From: Lachnospiraceae bacterium
GTDB lineage: Bacteria > Bacillota > Clostridia > Lachnospirales > Lachnospiraceae
Length of the DNA stretch: 44,615 nt
Direction of reading: 5' to 3'
Assembly: GCA_022793375.1 (NCBI GenBank)
Contig: JAAWCS010000030.1
Span: forward strand, 1 to 44,615
Position numbers and translations under genes: made by a program
Notes under the pieces: model-generated
The model's input: only the letters and a program-made list of their open reading frames with translations
The model's database searches: none
What the model was told of the DNA's origin: nothing
Part shown: piece by piece, positions 15,601-23,866 of the stretch
Layout: each line of letters opens with the position of its first letter
Numbering within the stretch: the first letter of the stretch is position 1

Positions 15601-18600
15601 TTATTTCCGTCTCTGCTCCAGATACTTTCGCACCAAATCAAACTGCTCTGCGCTAATTGCCGTGCTCTCCACCATTTCAATTCGGACAACAATAGACGAA
15701 TCAAAGAAATTCTGAGCGCGTTTTAAATACTGGTTCAACGCGTCCAGCTCACACAAGAGGTCGCTGTTCTTTTCTACAAACCACCGGCAAAGAAAATTGC
15801 AACTTTCTTTATCTTTACAGCTTTTCCCACACACTAAATCAAAGGAGTTTTTATTTCCATCCAAAGACTCCTTATCCAACCCGACAAAGTCGCAGTCTGT
15901 CCCTGTGTCAAACTTGGAAAGCTGCGACATCTTCACAAAGACCTTCAATACTGCTTTCTCCGTAACCGAACCCGGCGTCAATAACGCCTTTTCTTCATTT
16001 TGAATGCATTCCATCTCAAACCGGTAGCCCTGTATCAGCAAATGGGAAATCCAGTGGAAGGCCGACTCGGGTTTCATCTGGTCTAAATTATGGTGCAAAA
16101 TCGGCCGTGAAATGCGATACATGCTGATATCCAACGCATCTGCCAGGCGCAGTAAAATCTTGTCATATTTCAGGCTTACCTGCCGGTTTGACGCCGTAGA
16201 TTTTACAAAATATATATCTTTTGTATTGTGTACATGAGCGGCCGCTACCTCTGCGACAAATTCCCGCAGACATTGATCCAGATAATCCAATTCTTCGGTG
16301 TTTCGGATTTCTTTCGCACTGTTCTTTCCATGATGCTTTCGCACCTGGTTTTCAAAAAAAACATCCACTATTTGATGGATTTCAACCAGCATTTTCTTCA
16401 GAGCCGTACCATCCCACTCCTCGCCATTTTGCTTTTCAGAAATTTCTTTCTGAAGCTTTAGGGCAATCGGATCCGCATCCTCCTTCTCCAGCAAGAATCC
16501 GCCTGGCGTCGGTATATTTACCATCGCAATATCATGCAGATAGCAGGATAAGAATACAATGTAATAATCCAAGCGCGATATCTGGAAATGACTGAATACA
16601 TGGATCAATTTAATCACATTCTTTATCAGCGCAATCGCATGTTCCTGATTATGCAGTGTATAAAAATACAAATATTTCGAACCATTTTTCCAGATATCAC
16701 AGATATATTGGTGTGTACGAATTAAATTGTCGATTGGTAGCGGTTCTTTCACGAATGCACGGAATACTTCTGTCACTTCCATAATAGAATAATCCACGCT
16801 CTGTTGGTTTTCGTATTCCGATAAAGAAATACTAAGACTTTGGAACGCGCGCTCTGTGAACAGGAAATTTCTAACAAGGAGCAGAATCCTCAACTCTCCA
16901 TAATTCAGCGGTTTTCGGTTCTTCTTGCGAATCACAAAGCTGTCGTCCATTTCTACGGAAAACAGATAGGAGCAAATTGCGTTTAATACCATACGAAACA
17001 GTTCGTCCGTATTCGCATTCACAATGCGCTGGCAGTCGTGTAGTCCGCATGGCAATATGGCTTTCATAATTTCATCTTTGCTCTGATGATACAAAGATTC
17101 TTCTATAAACCTTTCAACGATCTCCGAATGTTTTTGGTAATACTGCGACAACTTGTCCTCTGTCATTTTCCGTAACGAGCCATAAACTTCTACATGTCCG
17201 TATTGAGGACGTTTGTCCACATCCCATTTTTCCGCATACACCTGATAGAGATAGGAAGAATCGATGTTCTTAAATCCAAACAAATCTTTATTGATTCTTT
17301 GTATATAATCCGACAGCCTTTGTCTCTTTTGTTCATCGGTCTCCCGGTCATAATACATCCCTACGGCCGCCAGCCAAATATCTTTCTTATAAGCCGAAAC
17401 AAATTTTTCTAAAAACGCCTCCGTCCCTTCCTGCTCATAGATAATCTTTTCCAGTTCTTCCAGGCTTTTGTTTTGCATCAGTTCCATCCGTATATAGCGA
17501 TAATAAAAAAACTTATGATACCGCACCAGCCGGTCAATAAACTTTTTATAACGATCTCTTTCTTCGCGTTCTTCTTCGGACAAAGGTTTTTTTTCCAACG
17601 CTTCCAACTTTTGAGATAATTCCCTGATTTTTTCCTCAATCTGGCCAGACAGCATTTTCATTCTCTGCAAAAGAATATTGTCTTCTTCTTCCGAATACAG
17701 CCGCCGCAGATCGTTTGCCGCATGAGACGCCTCTCTGCTGAGGCACATCAGGAAAATTTCTCCATCCTCCGCCTGGTCAAGCCTCGTATAATAGCTCTTG
17801 CCCTCCGTATGTACCTTCAGCTTATAAATCGGCCGTAACGGATCGGATAAATAGGAATCGGTTTTTTTCAATGCCTGTTCTATCATATCGTCCAAACTCT
17901 CATTCAGACGCTGAAGTTTTTCCTGGAAGACGCTTTCCTCTACTTCGTTTGTGAAAATAACCGAATCATCTACATAAAACAAGCTTTTTCCTGGAAATTG
18001 TTCTGCAAATCTTTCTGCTATGGGGATCATCGCTATATTTCCCATAAAATAGGATTGCGGCAAACCTTGCGGAACTCCTTTGGTAAACCCATTAAACTCC
18101 TTCCATGCCTTGCTTCCTGTATTCTCCGCATCGTCGAAGTAGTACAAATTCCACAGTTTTTCACGTTTCAGATTTCCCACTTTACAATAAAGAAGTTTTT
18201 TAAGCAGCACCTTAAAAAATGCCCTGTCTTCTTCTGTCAATACGACGGGAAGCCGTTTTAATATAAACTGGTACAGAAAAGCGGGGTTTACCGAGGGGAA
18301 AAATTTTTGCAAATCGAGCGTGACTTCGTATTTATACTCCAGCGATGTATGATATTGCTGCAAATATTCATTTGTTCGGCTGCTGTATTTCTGATATTGT
18401 TCTCTCCATGGTTTAAACAATTCCTTCGGTTTTAGCGATACACGGTTGCCATAAAAATTGCTTGGAATCAGGCGGCTTATGTTTGACAACCGCAGCTGAC
18501 ATTCTTCTTGTTGTGTGATATTTTTTGGTGTTTCGTATATAAGCAGATTCAGCATAGCCACAATCGCCATCTGGCTGATCAGGCCGGTCGTATGCAGCGG

Positions 18601-18900
18601 ACGAAATTCCATCTTGTCTTTTTCATACTTTTTCGGTTCAAAATAAACCTGGGTCCAAATATATTCATTCTTGTTTAGGAGCAGTCGCTGCAGTTCTTTG
18701 CGAATTTCAGGTATTATATTTTTTTGTATTTCTTCTTCGTTAAATTTGTCTTTAAGCCTATAAAGCCGCTCTTTGTCCTCCTTTTGTAGCAATTCATCTT
18801 CAAACACATAGGATTCTACAGAGTATACTGCCAGATAGATATTGGCATCGCTAAGCAGATATTTATAATAGGAATTCCCCTCCAACCAACTCTGAGCCAT
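15601..18900 (-). CDS. reverse transcriptase with C-terminal HD-type domain
   Basis: The protein is 1099 aa from the ATG at 18900 (AAAGGAG 9 nt upstream; a GTG two codons earlier is too close). The RT palm is complete: VTLDLQKFFPSVNP (about 193-206), GVPQGLPQSYFMGN (about 275-288) and FYVDDSVIF with YVDD at 309-312. A coiled-coil stretch follows (about 405-440), then a long helical region. An HD-type phosphohydrolase-like domain comes next: LHNQEHA (749-755), CYLHDIAM (His789-Asp790), RKHHG (about 855), AAAHVHN (about 886) and RLADALD (about 918), the order seen in HD domains of conflict systems. Near the C-terminus four Cys (CxxxCx5CxxxC, about 1026-1040) may bind metal. No maturase X, endonuclease or integrase domain is seen, and no msr/msd, so it is neither group II intron nor retron; Abi/'unknown group' defence RTs are the nearest class. 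It is the last gene of an overlapping three-gene operon. Confidence 0.9.
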   Translation of the reverse strand: MAQSWLEGNSYYKYLLSDANIYLAVYSVESYVFEDELLQKEDKERLYRLKDKFNEEEIQKNIIPEIRKELQRLLLNKNEYIWTQVYFEPKKYEKDKMEFRPLHTTGLISQMAIVAMLNLLIYETPKNITQQEECQLRLSNISRLIPSNFYGNRVSLKPKELFKPWREQYQKYSSRTNEYLQQYHTSLEYKYEVTLDLQKFFPSVNPAFLYQFILKRLPVVLTEEDRAFFKVLLKKLLYCKVGNLKREKLWNLYYFDDAENTGSKAWKEFNGFTKGVPQGLPQSYFMGNIAMIPIAERFAEQFPGKSLFYVDDSVIFTNEVEESVFQEKLQRLNESLDDMIEQALKKTDSYLSDPLRPIYKLKVHTEGKSYYTRLDQAEDGEIFLMCLSREASHAANDLRRLYSEEEDNILLQRMKMLSGQIEEKIRELSQKLEALEKKPLSEEEREERDRYKKFIDRLVRYHKFFYYRYIRMELMQNKSLEELEKIIYEQEGTEAFLEKFVSAYKKDIWLAAVGMYYDRETDEQKRQRLSDYIQRINKDLFGFKNIDSSYLYQVYAEKWDVDKRPQYGHVEVYGSLRKMTEDKLSQYYQKHSEIVERFIEESLYHQSKDEIMKAILPCGLHDCQRIVNANTDELFRMVLNAICSYLFSVEMDDSFVIRKKNRKPLNYGELRILLLVRNFLFTERAFQSLSISLSEYENQQSVDYSIMEVTEVFRAFVKEPLPIDNLIRTHQYICDIWKNGSKYLYFYTLHNQEHAIALIKNVIKLIHVFSHFQISRLDYYIVFLSCYLHDIAMVNIPTPGGFLLEKEDADPIALKLQKEISEKQNGEEWDGTALKKMLVEIHQIVDVFFENQVRKHHGKNSAKEIRNTEELDYLDQCLREFVAEVAAAHVHNTKDIYFVKSTASNRQVSLKYDKILLRLADALDISMYRISRPILHHNLDQMKPESAFHWISHLLIQGYRFEMECIQNEEKALLTPGSVTEKAVLKVFVKMSQLSKFDTGTDCDFVGLDKESLDGNKNSFDLVCGKSCKDKESCNFLCRWFVEKNSDLLCELDALNQYLKRAQNFFDSSIVVRIEMVESTAISAEQFDLVRKYLEQRRK

Positions 18901-19426
18901 CTGCACTTTCTCCTTTGGTATGCTTTTCTATAAACGCCCCTATTTCTTCGCTCATGCTGTAAATCTTTTCAAAATTGGATTCCAACGGAAGCTCTCTGTG
19001 AAGCAGGTAGCGCCTGGCTCCCGTTCTATAGGTACATTCGATTCTAAGTTCGTCTTTGTTTACCCATTCCCAATTGGGATTTTCATACACGGAGCACTTG
19101 TATATCAAATCCGTAATCTCACATTTCCAATACCGGTCAATCACGATCTCCAGGCCTTTTTCTCTCTTTACCGCTGAAAGCAGGCACTTTACGGAGGGAT
19201 ATTTCCGGTAAAACGATTTTATGAATCCCAAAAAGTCATCTGTAAATAAAGGAAGAAACGTCTCATTATAGTAATAATTTTGATCTCGGTTTCTTATATA
19301 GTAGGAAAATGCTTGTATTTCCTCTTGGATTCGCTCTTCCGAGGCTTCTCTTTTTGCCAGACACTCTCCCATACGCCAAAAACAATCCCACTCGTATGGA
19401 AAGTCCAACCATTCTTCTGTCCTCAT
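18863..19426 (-). CDS. 187-aa protein of unknown function between ART and RT
   Basis: The ATG at 19426 overlaps the stop of the ADP-ribosyltransferase-like gene by 4 nt (ATGA). The 3' end overlaps the RT start by 38 nt, so all three are tightly coupled. The protein is soluble, aromatic-rich near the N-terminus (WLDFPYEWDCFWRMGE) and mixed alpha/beta in appearance, with a segment LEIVIDRYWKCEITDLIYKC and an RTGARRYLLHREL segment. There is no signal, membrane helix or recognised motif. Its position suggests an adaptor, inhibitor (immunity) or RNA/DNA-binding partner of the flanking enzymes; this is inference from context only. Confidence 0.8.
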   Translation of the reverse strand: MRTEEWLDFPYEWDCFWRMGECLAKREASEERIQEEIQAFSYYIRNRDQNYYYNETFLPLFTDDFLGFIKSFYRKYPSVKCLLSAVKREKGLEIVIDRYWKCEITDLIYKCSVYENPNWEWVNKDELRIECTYRTGARRYLLHRELPLESNFEKIYSMSEEIGAFIEKHTKGESADGSELVGGEFLL

Positions 19427-20295
19427 TCTGTTCTTCCTCTGTACCACATATCGGAAAATATTCTTTTCAAGTATAATTGCAACCTTGCCTTCCACTCGAT
19501 GTATTCGGAAAAATCTTTTTCCCACTTGCCCCTGCTCATGGCTTCCAGAGCTTTTTGGACTGTCTCTTTTTGGCTGCATACTTCCGACAGCATTTTGTCT
19601 TTGGCTGCTACGCTGTCAAATGTTCCAAAGTCTGGGAATGCTTTTGCGTAAATCCTGTATTTTCCCCTGGGCGGCTTACCATTTTTATCTCGAATCCCAC
19701 GACGGTCTTCCTGTTCGAGTTTCTGTTCTTGCAAAGAGACTTCCACAAAGGGTGGCAACAATACTTCTTTTTCATCTCGGTATTTATAATCTTCTCCCAG
19801 AACCACTTCCAACTCCAGATAAGGGACGTTTGCCGGTACTTGGATTTCCAGAAGCATGACCTCGTCTTTTGAGAGGGAAAAGGTCTCGCTATACCCTGCT
19901 TTTGAGGCCGAAACAAAGGAGGGCGTTCTTTTTTGCTCATATTCTTCTTTGGCGCTAAAGCGTTCTACTCTTTTTGCTATTATGTTGGTATTATCTCTGT
20001 AGTCTTTCGTCTCGCACATCAAGTAAAAAATATCGCAGTATAGCTGGATTGTATCTTCTAAGTTTTCCAGGTAAACCGGGTTCAACATATGTCCTTCCCG
20101 AAAAATTCTTGAGTATTCGCTAACAATTCCCGGAAACAGCAAGGCGTTTAGGGTACGGTATGCTCCTTTATCCTGGTAAAAGGGGCTGCCGGATGCTCTT
20201 GCGACAATGTTTCCATATTCGTCCCTGATTCTGGTATCGCCGCCGTAGAGCCTGAGGGCGTCCAGTCTTCGTAGGTTTTCTTTTGTTTGATCCAT
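19423..20295 (-). CDS. R-S-E class ADP-ribosyltransferase-like protein
   Basis: The protein is 290 aa from the ATG at 20295 (AAAGGAATATAAT upstream; the longer frame adds 33 unrelated residues). The pattern of toxin-type ADP-ribosyltransferases is visible in order: AYRTLNALLFPGI (about 46-56, like the Y-x-x-I-N-x-x-L helix), IIAKRVERF (about 105-113, candidate catalytic Arg), SFVSASKAGYSETF (126-139, the STS-like strand), VMLLEIQVPANVPYLELEV (146-164), and RDEKEVLLPPF with an E175-x-E177 motif (173-183). These are the R, S-x-S and E-x-E elements that bind NAD and transfer ADP-ribose. No signal peptide is present, so it acts inside the cell. It is the first gene of the operon with the 187-aa protein and the RT. 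The family call rests on motif order, not on a database match. Confidence 0.72.
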   Translation of the reverse strand: MDQTKENLRRLDALRLYGGDTRIRDEYGNIVARASGSPFYQDKGAYRTLNALLFPGIVSEYSRIFREGHMLNPVYLENLEDTIQLYCDIFYLMCETKDYRDNTNIIAKRVERFSAKEEYEQKRTPSFVSASKAGYSETFSLSKDEVMLLEIQVPANVPYLELEVVLGEDYKYRDEKEVLLPPFVEVSLQEQKLEQEDRRGIRDKNGKPPRGKYRIYAKAFPDFGTFDSVAAKDKMLSEVCSQKETVQKALEAMSRGKWEKDFSEYIEWKARLQLYLKRIFSDMWYRGRTE

Positions 20296-20378
20296 ATTAT
20301 ATTCCTTTGCTGTGCTTGATCTTTTATAAGGAATCAGCGGGGTTTGGCACAAAATCTGTACGCTCGGGTATGCAGCCT

Positions 20379-20618
20379 TTATCTTACACCCCACTTACCC
20401 TTGCGGTTGGAGCCGATTCGCCAGATGATTCCTCTTTCCCGCAGCTTCCTGATATGGTATTTTAGGTAATACATTTTATAATACCACAGGTCATAGTCTC
20501 CGTCATTGTATTTTGTATGGTCTAAGTGGTTCTTGCTGGTTGCCACCAGGCCGCGGTAATGCAGGGGGGCTGTCCGCCAGAAGTATTCCAGTAATTCCAG
20601 ATAAAAATTAATGGTATT
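20379..20618 (-). pseudogene. C-terminal winged-helix fragment, start missing
   Basis: On the minus strand an open frame of about 79 codons runs from just after a stop codon at 20619-20621 to a TAA at 20379-20381, with no usable start. It encodes NFYLELLEYFWRTAPLHYRG, continues through LDHTKYNDGDYDLWYYKMYY, and ends HIRKLRERGIIWRIGSNRKG plus KWGVR. The ending is that of a winged helix as found at the C-terminus of AlbA_2/RecG-like ATP-binding proteins. It is likely the tail of a gene lost by deletion between the GHKL gene and the ART operon. Confidence 0.65.
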
Positions 20619-20656
20619 TTAAATAAAATATACTATTTTTCTAAAAAACGATACGA

Positions 20657-22372
20657 TCACTCTAACCGGTTAATTACTGCCGCCAAAATGATTCCCCACT
20701 GTGCCCGTAATTGCTCGCATATATCGTCATCGCTTGAAAAGCTCGCTTCTGCCTTTGCGTACGCAAACAGCAACAGCAATATCGTGTCTTTGATCCTGTT
20801 TCTTTCATTATATCGTTCTACATCTCCCTCTTCTTCATCTATATCTAAAGAGCCGCATAAGGGCTGCAATGTCTTCTGAAAAAAGGGATGATTCGTATTG
20901 AGTTTTATAATGACTGAGTCTAATATATGCTCCGTCTCAAACAAAACCGTCTGGGGGTAGCATACCAACTCTATCGAATACGGTTTTCTCTTTAATTCTT
21001 CTTTCTTACGCTCTCTTTCCTTTTCGTTATCGGCAACCCCTTTCAAGGAGTTTACCACATCATCCAGTTTTTGATCTGCCTGCTCTTCCGATAAATTCTG
21101 ACCTTTTTTGCTCCTGGGCAAAACGCTGTTAGCCTTTTCCATTGTTTTTTCTGCCTGTTCAAATACGCCCGCTTCTTTATTATCTTCCGATTGCCTCTTC
21201 TGCCAATCTTTTCGAACGCGGTTCCGTGCCGTTTTCACAACGCTATCAATTTCTTCCCGGATTTTGTCACGCAGTTCATTCACTGGTTCCGCACCACGCT
21301 TAATGTATCTAATTTGAAAATAACTATCTAACTCCGGTGGAAATGAAATTTCACATCCCCACCATCGGTCAATATCAATGGAAGCGGATTCGCCTTTTTT
21401 TCCCGTAATATATGGCACATGCCCATAAAGGACTTCTCGTTCTGCCCTCAAAATAGAAATCCCTTCATTCTGATCAATCTTTCTTTTCTTGGCTTCCTGT
21501 GAACCGCCTGCACCTCTAGTTAATCTCCATTCCTTGGGCAATAACGACATTTTAATTACCACATCTGCCGTTTTTCCATTACTTCCTGGAATCTCCAGTG
21601 TGATTTTACTCTCGCCCAAAAATTCCGCTTTTAAGTCAATATCCCCCTTTACCTTTCCCAACGCATCAAATATGGTAGGGCCATCCATATACAGAGGGTC
21701 ATGCAAATAGACCTTTTCTCCGTCCAGTATGATATTTAGACCTGCTGCAATGAACTTACGATAGGTTCTTCCCAAGTAATTTGCTAGTCCTTCCTGATTT
21801 CCTTCTATTCGGTCACATTTTTTCAGAACAACTACTGTACCGCTGGAACTTTTCAGAAATTCTTCATATTTCTGTTCTGGATTCTTCGCTATTGGTGTAG
21901 GCACATAGAGCATTCCATCCCGAATTTCATCCAAGTCAATATAGGTATACAAAAAGGCTTTTTCTGCCTTGTCCCGGGAATATACCTCAATCCGTCTTGC
22001 CAAAGATATGCCGCCTAAGGTCATGCCAACGCCGAATCGCCCGATTCCGCGTCTCCCGCCTTTTACGCGTATGGATTCTCCTAAAACCAGGCTTTTTCCC
22101 AGCGTTTTCCCATCCATACCACAGCCGTCGTCTGCCACGACAATCTGTGTAATGCAATTTTTGGGCTTGGATCTGTTTTCTTTTTTCACTTTCTCTATCG
22201 TAAGATCAATTATTACATTTGCCGCCTGGGCTTCTACTGAGTTGTCTACAATCTCGCCCAAACCGCCTTCGGTTGAAAACTCATTATATCGCAGGGACTC
22301 ATACATACTGTCCAGGCGAATTAAGCTCTCCCTATTATTCTCTTTTAATCCATCTTTTTTCTTTTCTGTCAT
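20657..22372 (-). CDS. GHKL (HATPase_c) ATPase, MORC/Hsp90-like
   Basis: The protein is 571 aa with AGGAGG before the ATG at 22372. All GHKL ATP-binding motifs are present: GLGEIVDNSVEAQA (Glu40, Asn44), VVADDGCGMDG (80-88), RGIGRFGVGM (108-117) and SSGTVVVLKK further on. There is no sensor or phospho-acceptor His region, so it is not a two-component kinase. The middle and C-terminal parts carry DRWWGCEISFPPELDSYFQI and a long basic coiled region rich in Lys/Glu (about 370-470). Such stand-alone GHKL ATPases occur in several defence systems as switch or clamp proteins. It has its own promoter and structured leader (22406-22655). Whether it belongs with BREX upstream or the ART/RT operon downstream is unclear. 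Confidence 0.85.
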   Translation of the reverse strand: MTEKKKDGLKENNRESLIRLDSMYESLRYNEFSTEGGLGEIVDNSVEAQAANVIIDLTIEKVKKENRSKPKNCITQIVVADDGCGMDGKTLGKSLVLGESIRVKGGRRGIGRFGVGMTLGGISLARRIEVYSRDKAEKAFLYTYIDLDEIRDGMLYVPTPIAKNPEQKYEEFLKSSSGTVVVLKKCDRIEGNQEGLANYLGRTYRKFIAAGLNIILDGEKVYLHDPLYMDGPTIFDALGKVKGDIDLKAEFLGESKITLEIPGSNGKTADVVIKMSLLPKEWRLTRGAGGSQEAKKRKIDQNEGISILRAEREVLYGHVPYITGKKGESASIDIDRWWGCEISFPPELDSYFQIRYIKRGAEPVNELRDKIREEIDSVVKTARNRVRKDWQKRQSEDNKEAGVFEQAEKTMEKANSVLPRSKKGQNLSEEQADQKLDDVVNSLKGVADNEKERERKKEELKRKPYSIELVCYPQTVLFETEHILDSVIIKLNTNHPFFQKTLQPLCGSLDIDEEEGDVERYNERNRIKDTILLLLFAYAKAEASFSSDDDICEQLRAQWGIILAAVINRLE

Positions 22373-22405
22373 TTTCCTAACCTCCTGTGAGATAGTTTGA
22401 GTTTA

Positions 22406-22440
22406 CAATAAAAAGAGACCCTATGGTTTATAAGGTCTCA
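22406..22440 (-). terminator. intrinsic terminator inside the GHKL leader
   Basis: On the minus strand GAGACC (22439-22434) pairs with GGTCTC (22420-22415) and is followed by TTTTTATT. It lies between the leader promoter and the GHKL start codon, 33 nt before the AGGAGG, so it either ends a small RNA or acts as an attenuator. Confidence 0.75.
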
Positions 22441-22620
22441 TAGACAGAATCTTTCCTATTATCCTACACATCATCTGTACTTGTATAAAGCCTTACGCAA
22501 AATAAGGCTTCCTTTAACAAGCACTATATATAATATTATATATTATTTTTATCATGTGCTCGATAATTTTGTGCTTCTGTTCCCGTGATGCTGTGCCACA
22601 AGACTCTTACAAAACTCGAT
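22411..22620 (-). ncRNA. candidate structured small RNA or attenuator leader (about 210 nt)
   Basis: The stretch starts at the predicted transcription start of a consensus promoter and ends at an intrinsic terminator, with no convincing open reading frame. Three structures are visible in minus-strand order: AGCAC/GTGCT arms (22556-22560 with 22520-22524) enclosing a perfect 18-nt AT palindrome (22526-22543), a perfect 8-bp hairpin AAGCCTTA/TAAGGCTT with a 7-nt loop (22488-22510), and the terminator. Upstream, TTTTGT and ACAAAA can close a further arm. No known riboswitch family is recognised. It lies within the defence island, where RNA partners are common. Confidence 0.5.
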
Positions 22621-22626
22621 GGTTAG

Positions 22627-22655
22627 AGTATAGCGCAAATCATTTTTCCAGTCAA
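22627..22655 (-). promoter_or_regulatory. strong sigma-A promoter of the GHKL leader
   Basis: On the minus strand TTGACT (22655-22650) and TATACT (22632-22627) are separated by exactly 17 nt, close to consensus. The start site should be near 22620, giving a leader of about 248 nt up to the GHKL ATG. Confidence 0.85.
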
Positions 22656-22733
22656 GTGGCAATTTTGTCAAAATCTGTATAAAAAGCAAAAATCGTAAAA
22701 CAATTTTCAAAAACACTATTAAGTCTCTTTTCG

Positions 22734-23864
22734 TTAGCCTAAAATCTCGAAAAGGCTTGCAACAATGAAGTCTACCTCCTCTAAGGTATTCTCTGATCCA
22801 AATGAAAATCTTAGAGTCCCATTTATATACTCTTTTGGAACTTTTATCGCTTTCAAGACATGGGATATTTCGGTCGAATCTGAATTACAGGCCGCCCCTG
22901 TTGACACGGATATCCCTTTTAAATCTAATCTATGCAGAAGCATTTCGCCTTCTGCTTCGCGAAAGGATACGCTGATACTTCCTGGTATCCGTTCTTCTGC
23001 ACCATTGTAAATGCAGTCGATCCCTAATGCTTTTACACCGGACTTAAATCGGTTTATAAGGGCGGCAAGATGGGACTCCGTTTCTCTCATTTTCTCCATC
23101 GATTCTTCTAGGGCAACAGACATACCTACAACCCCTGCCACGTTTTCGGTTCCGGCACGCCAGCCAAATTCCTGATTGCCGCCATTCATAAGCGGCTCTA
23201 GTTCCAGACCTTTACGTTTATAGAGAAATCCGGTTCCTTTAGACGCGCCAAACTTATGTGCCGATGCGGATAACATATCAACGCCTAACACGTTCACATT
23301 TACAGGGATATGGCCAACTGCCTGTACTGCGTCGGTATGAAAGGGAATTTTATACTTGCGTGTAATTTCCGTCAAGGCCTGAATCTGTTCGATCGTGCCG
23401 ATTTCATTATTAGCCAGCATGACGGAAACTAATATTGTATTATCGTCTAGTTCCTTTTTTAGGGAATCTGCCGAAATCAAACCATTTGAATCTACCGGCA
23501 AGTAAACGATATCAAACCCCATCTTTTCTAAAAACTGGCACGAATTCAATACGGCATGATGTTCTATGCTGCTGGTAATTATTTTTTTCTTTTGTCCTGC
23601 AAAACGAAAGGCCATTCCTTTTATTGCCCAATTATCGGCTTCGGTTCCTCCCGAAGTAAAATAAATTTCTTCCGGCGAGGCGCCTATCACGGTTGCAATT
23701 TGTTTTCGCGCCTCCTTTAAAGCCCTTTTAGGACTTCTGGCTAAGGTATACAGGGCAGACGGATTGCCATATTCATTTTCTAAATAGAGCTTCATCGCTT
23801 GCTGCGCGCTCTTTGAAACGGGTGTTGTCGCCGCATGATCTGCATAAATATTTTTTTTACTCAT
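22734..23864 (-). CDS. cysteine desulfurase (IscS/DndA-like) of the BREX cluster
   Basis: The protein is 376 aa from the ATG at 23864; a GTG two codons upstream (23870) is an alternative start. It is a class V aminotransferase-fold PLP enzyme: IYADHAATTPV at the start, TSGGTEADNWAI, SIEHHAVLNSC, PFHTDAVQAVGH, and SAHKFGASKGTGFLY with the PLP lysine (Lys204). STGAACNSDS holds the catalytic persulfide Cys327. It removes sulfur from cysteine and hands it on as persulfide. In Dnd phosphorothioation systems a desulfurase of this type (DndA) supplies DndC, and here BrxP is DndC-like, so it is probably the dedicated sulfur donor. It overlaps or abuts the 67-aa zinc-ribbon gene. No clear terminator follows. 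Confidence 0.93.
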   Translation of the reverse strand: MSKKNIYADHAATTPVSKSAQQAMKLYLENEYGNPSALYTLARSPKRALKEARKQIATVIGASPEEIYFTSGGTEADNWAIKGMAFRFAGQKKKIITSSIEHHAVLNSCQFLEKMGFDIVYLPVDSNGLISADSLKKELDDNTILVSVMLANNEIGTIEQIQALTEITRKYKIPFHTDAVQAVGHIPVNVNVLGVDMLSASAHKFGASKGTGFLYKRKGLELEPLMNGGNQEFGWRAGTENVAGVVGMSVALEESMEKMRETESHLAALINRFKSGVKALGIDCIYNGAEERIPGSISVSFREAEGEMLLHRLDLKGISVSTGAACNSDSTEISHVLKAIKVPKEYINGTLRFSFGSENTLEEVDFIVASLFEILG

Positions 23865-23866
23865 GG

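Noticed and set aside
15601-18900. RT as group II intron maturase, retron or diversity-generating RT
   Set aside because: No maturase X or endonuclease domain, no intron-type RNA ends, no msr/msd inverted repeats and no template/variable repeat pair were seen; the gene is coupled to two others.
20657-22372. Two-component histidine kinase or MutL
   Set aside because: It has the ATP-binding boxes but no phospho-acceptor His domain, no membrane segment and no MutL C-terminal motifs.
22734-23864. Housekeeping IscS of an isc/nif operon
   Set aside because: No scaffold (IscU/NifU), thiI or trmU gene adjoins it; it is coupled to BREX genes and has island-like composition.
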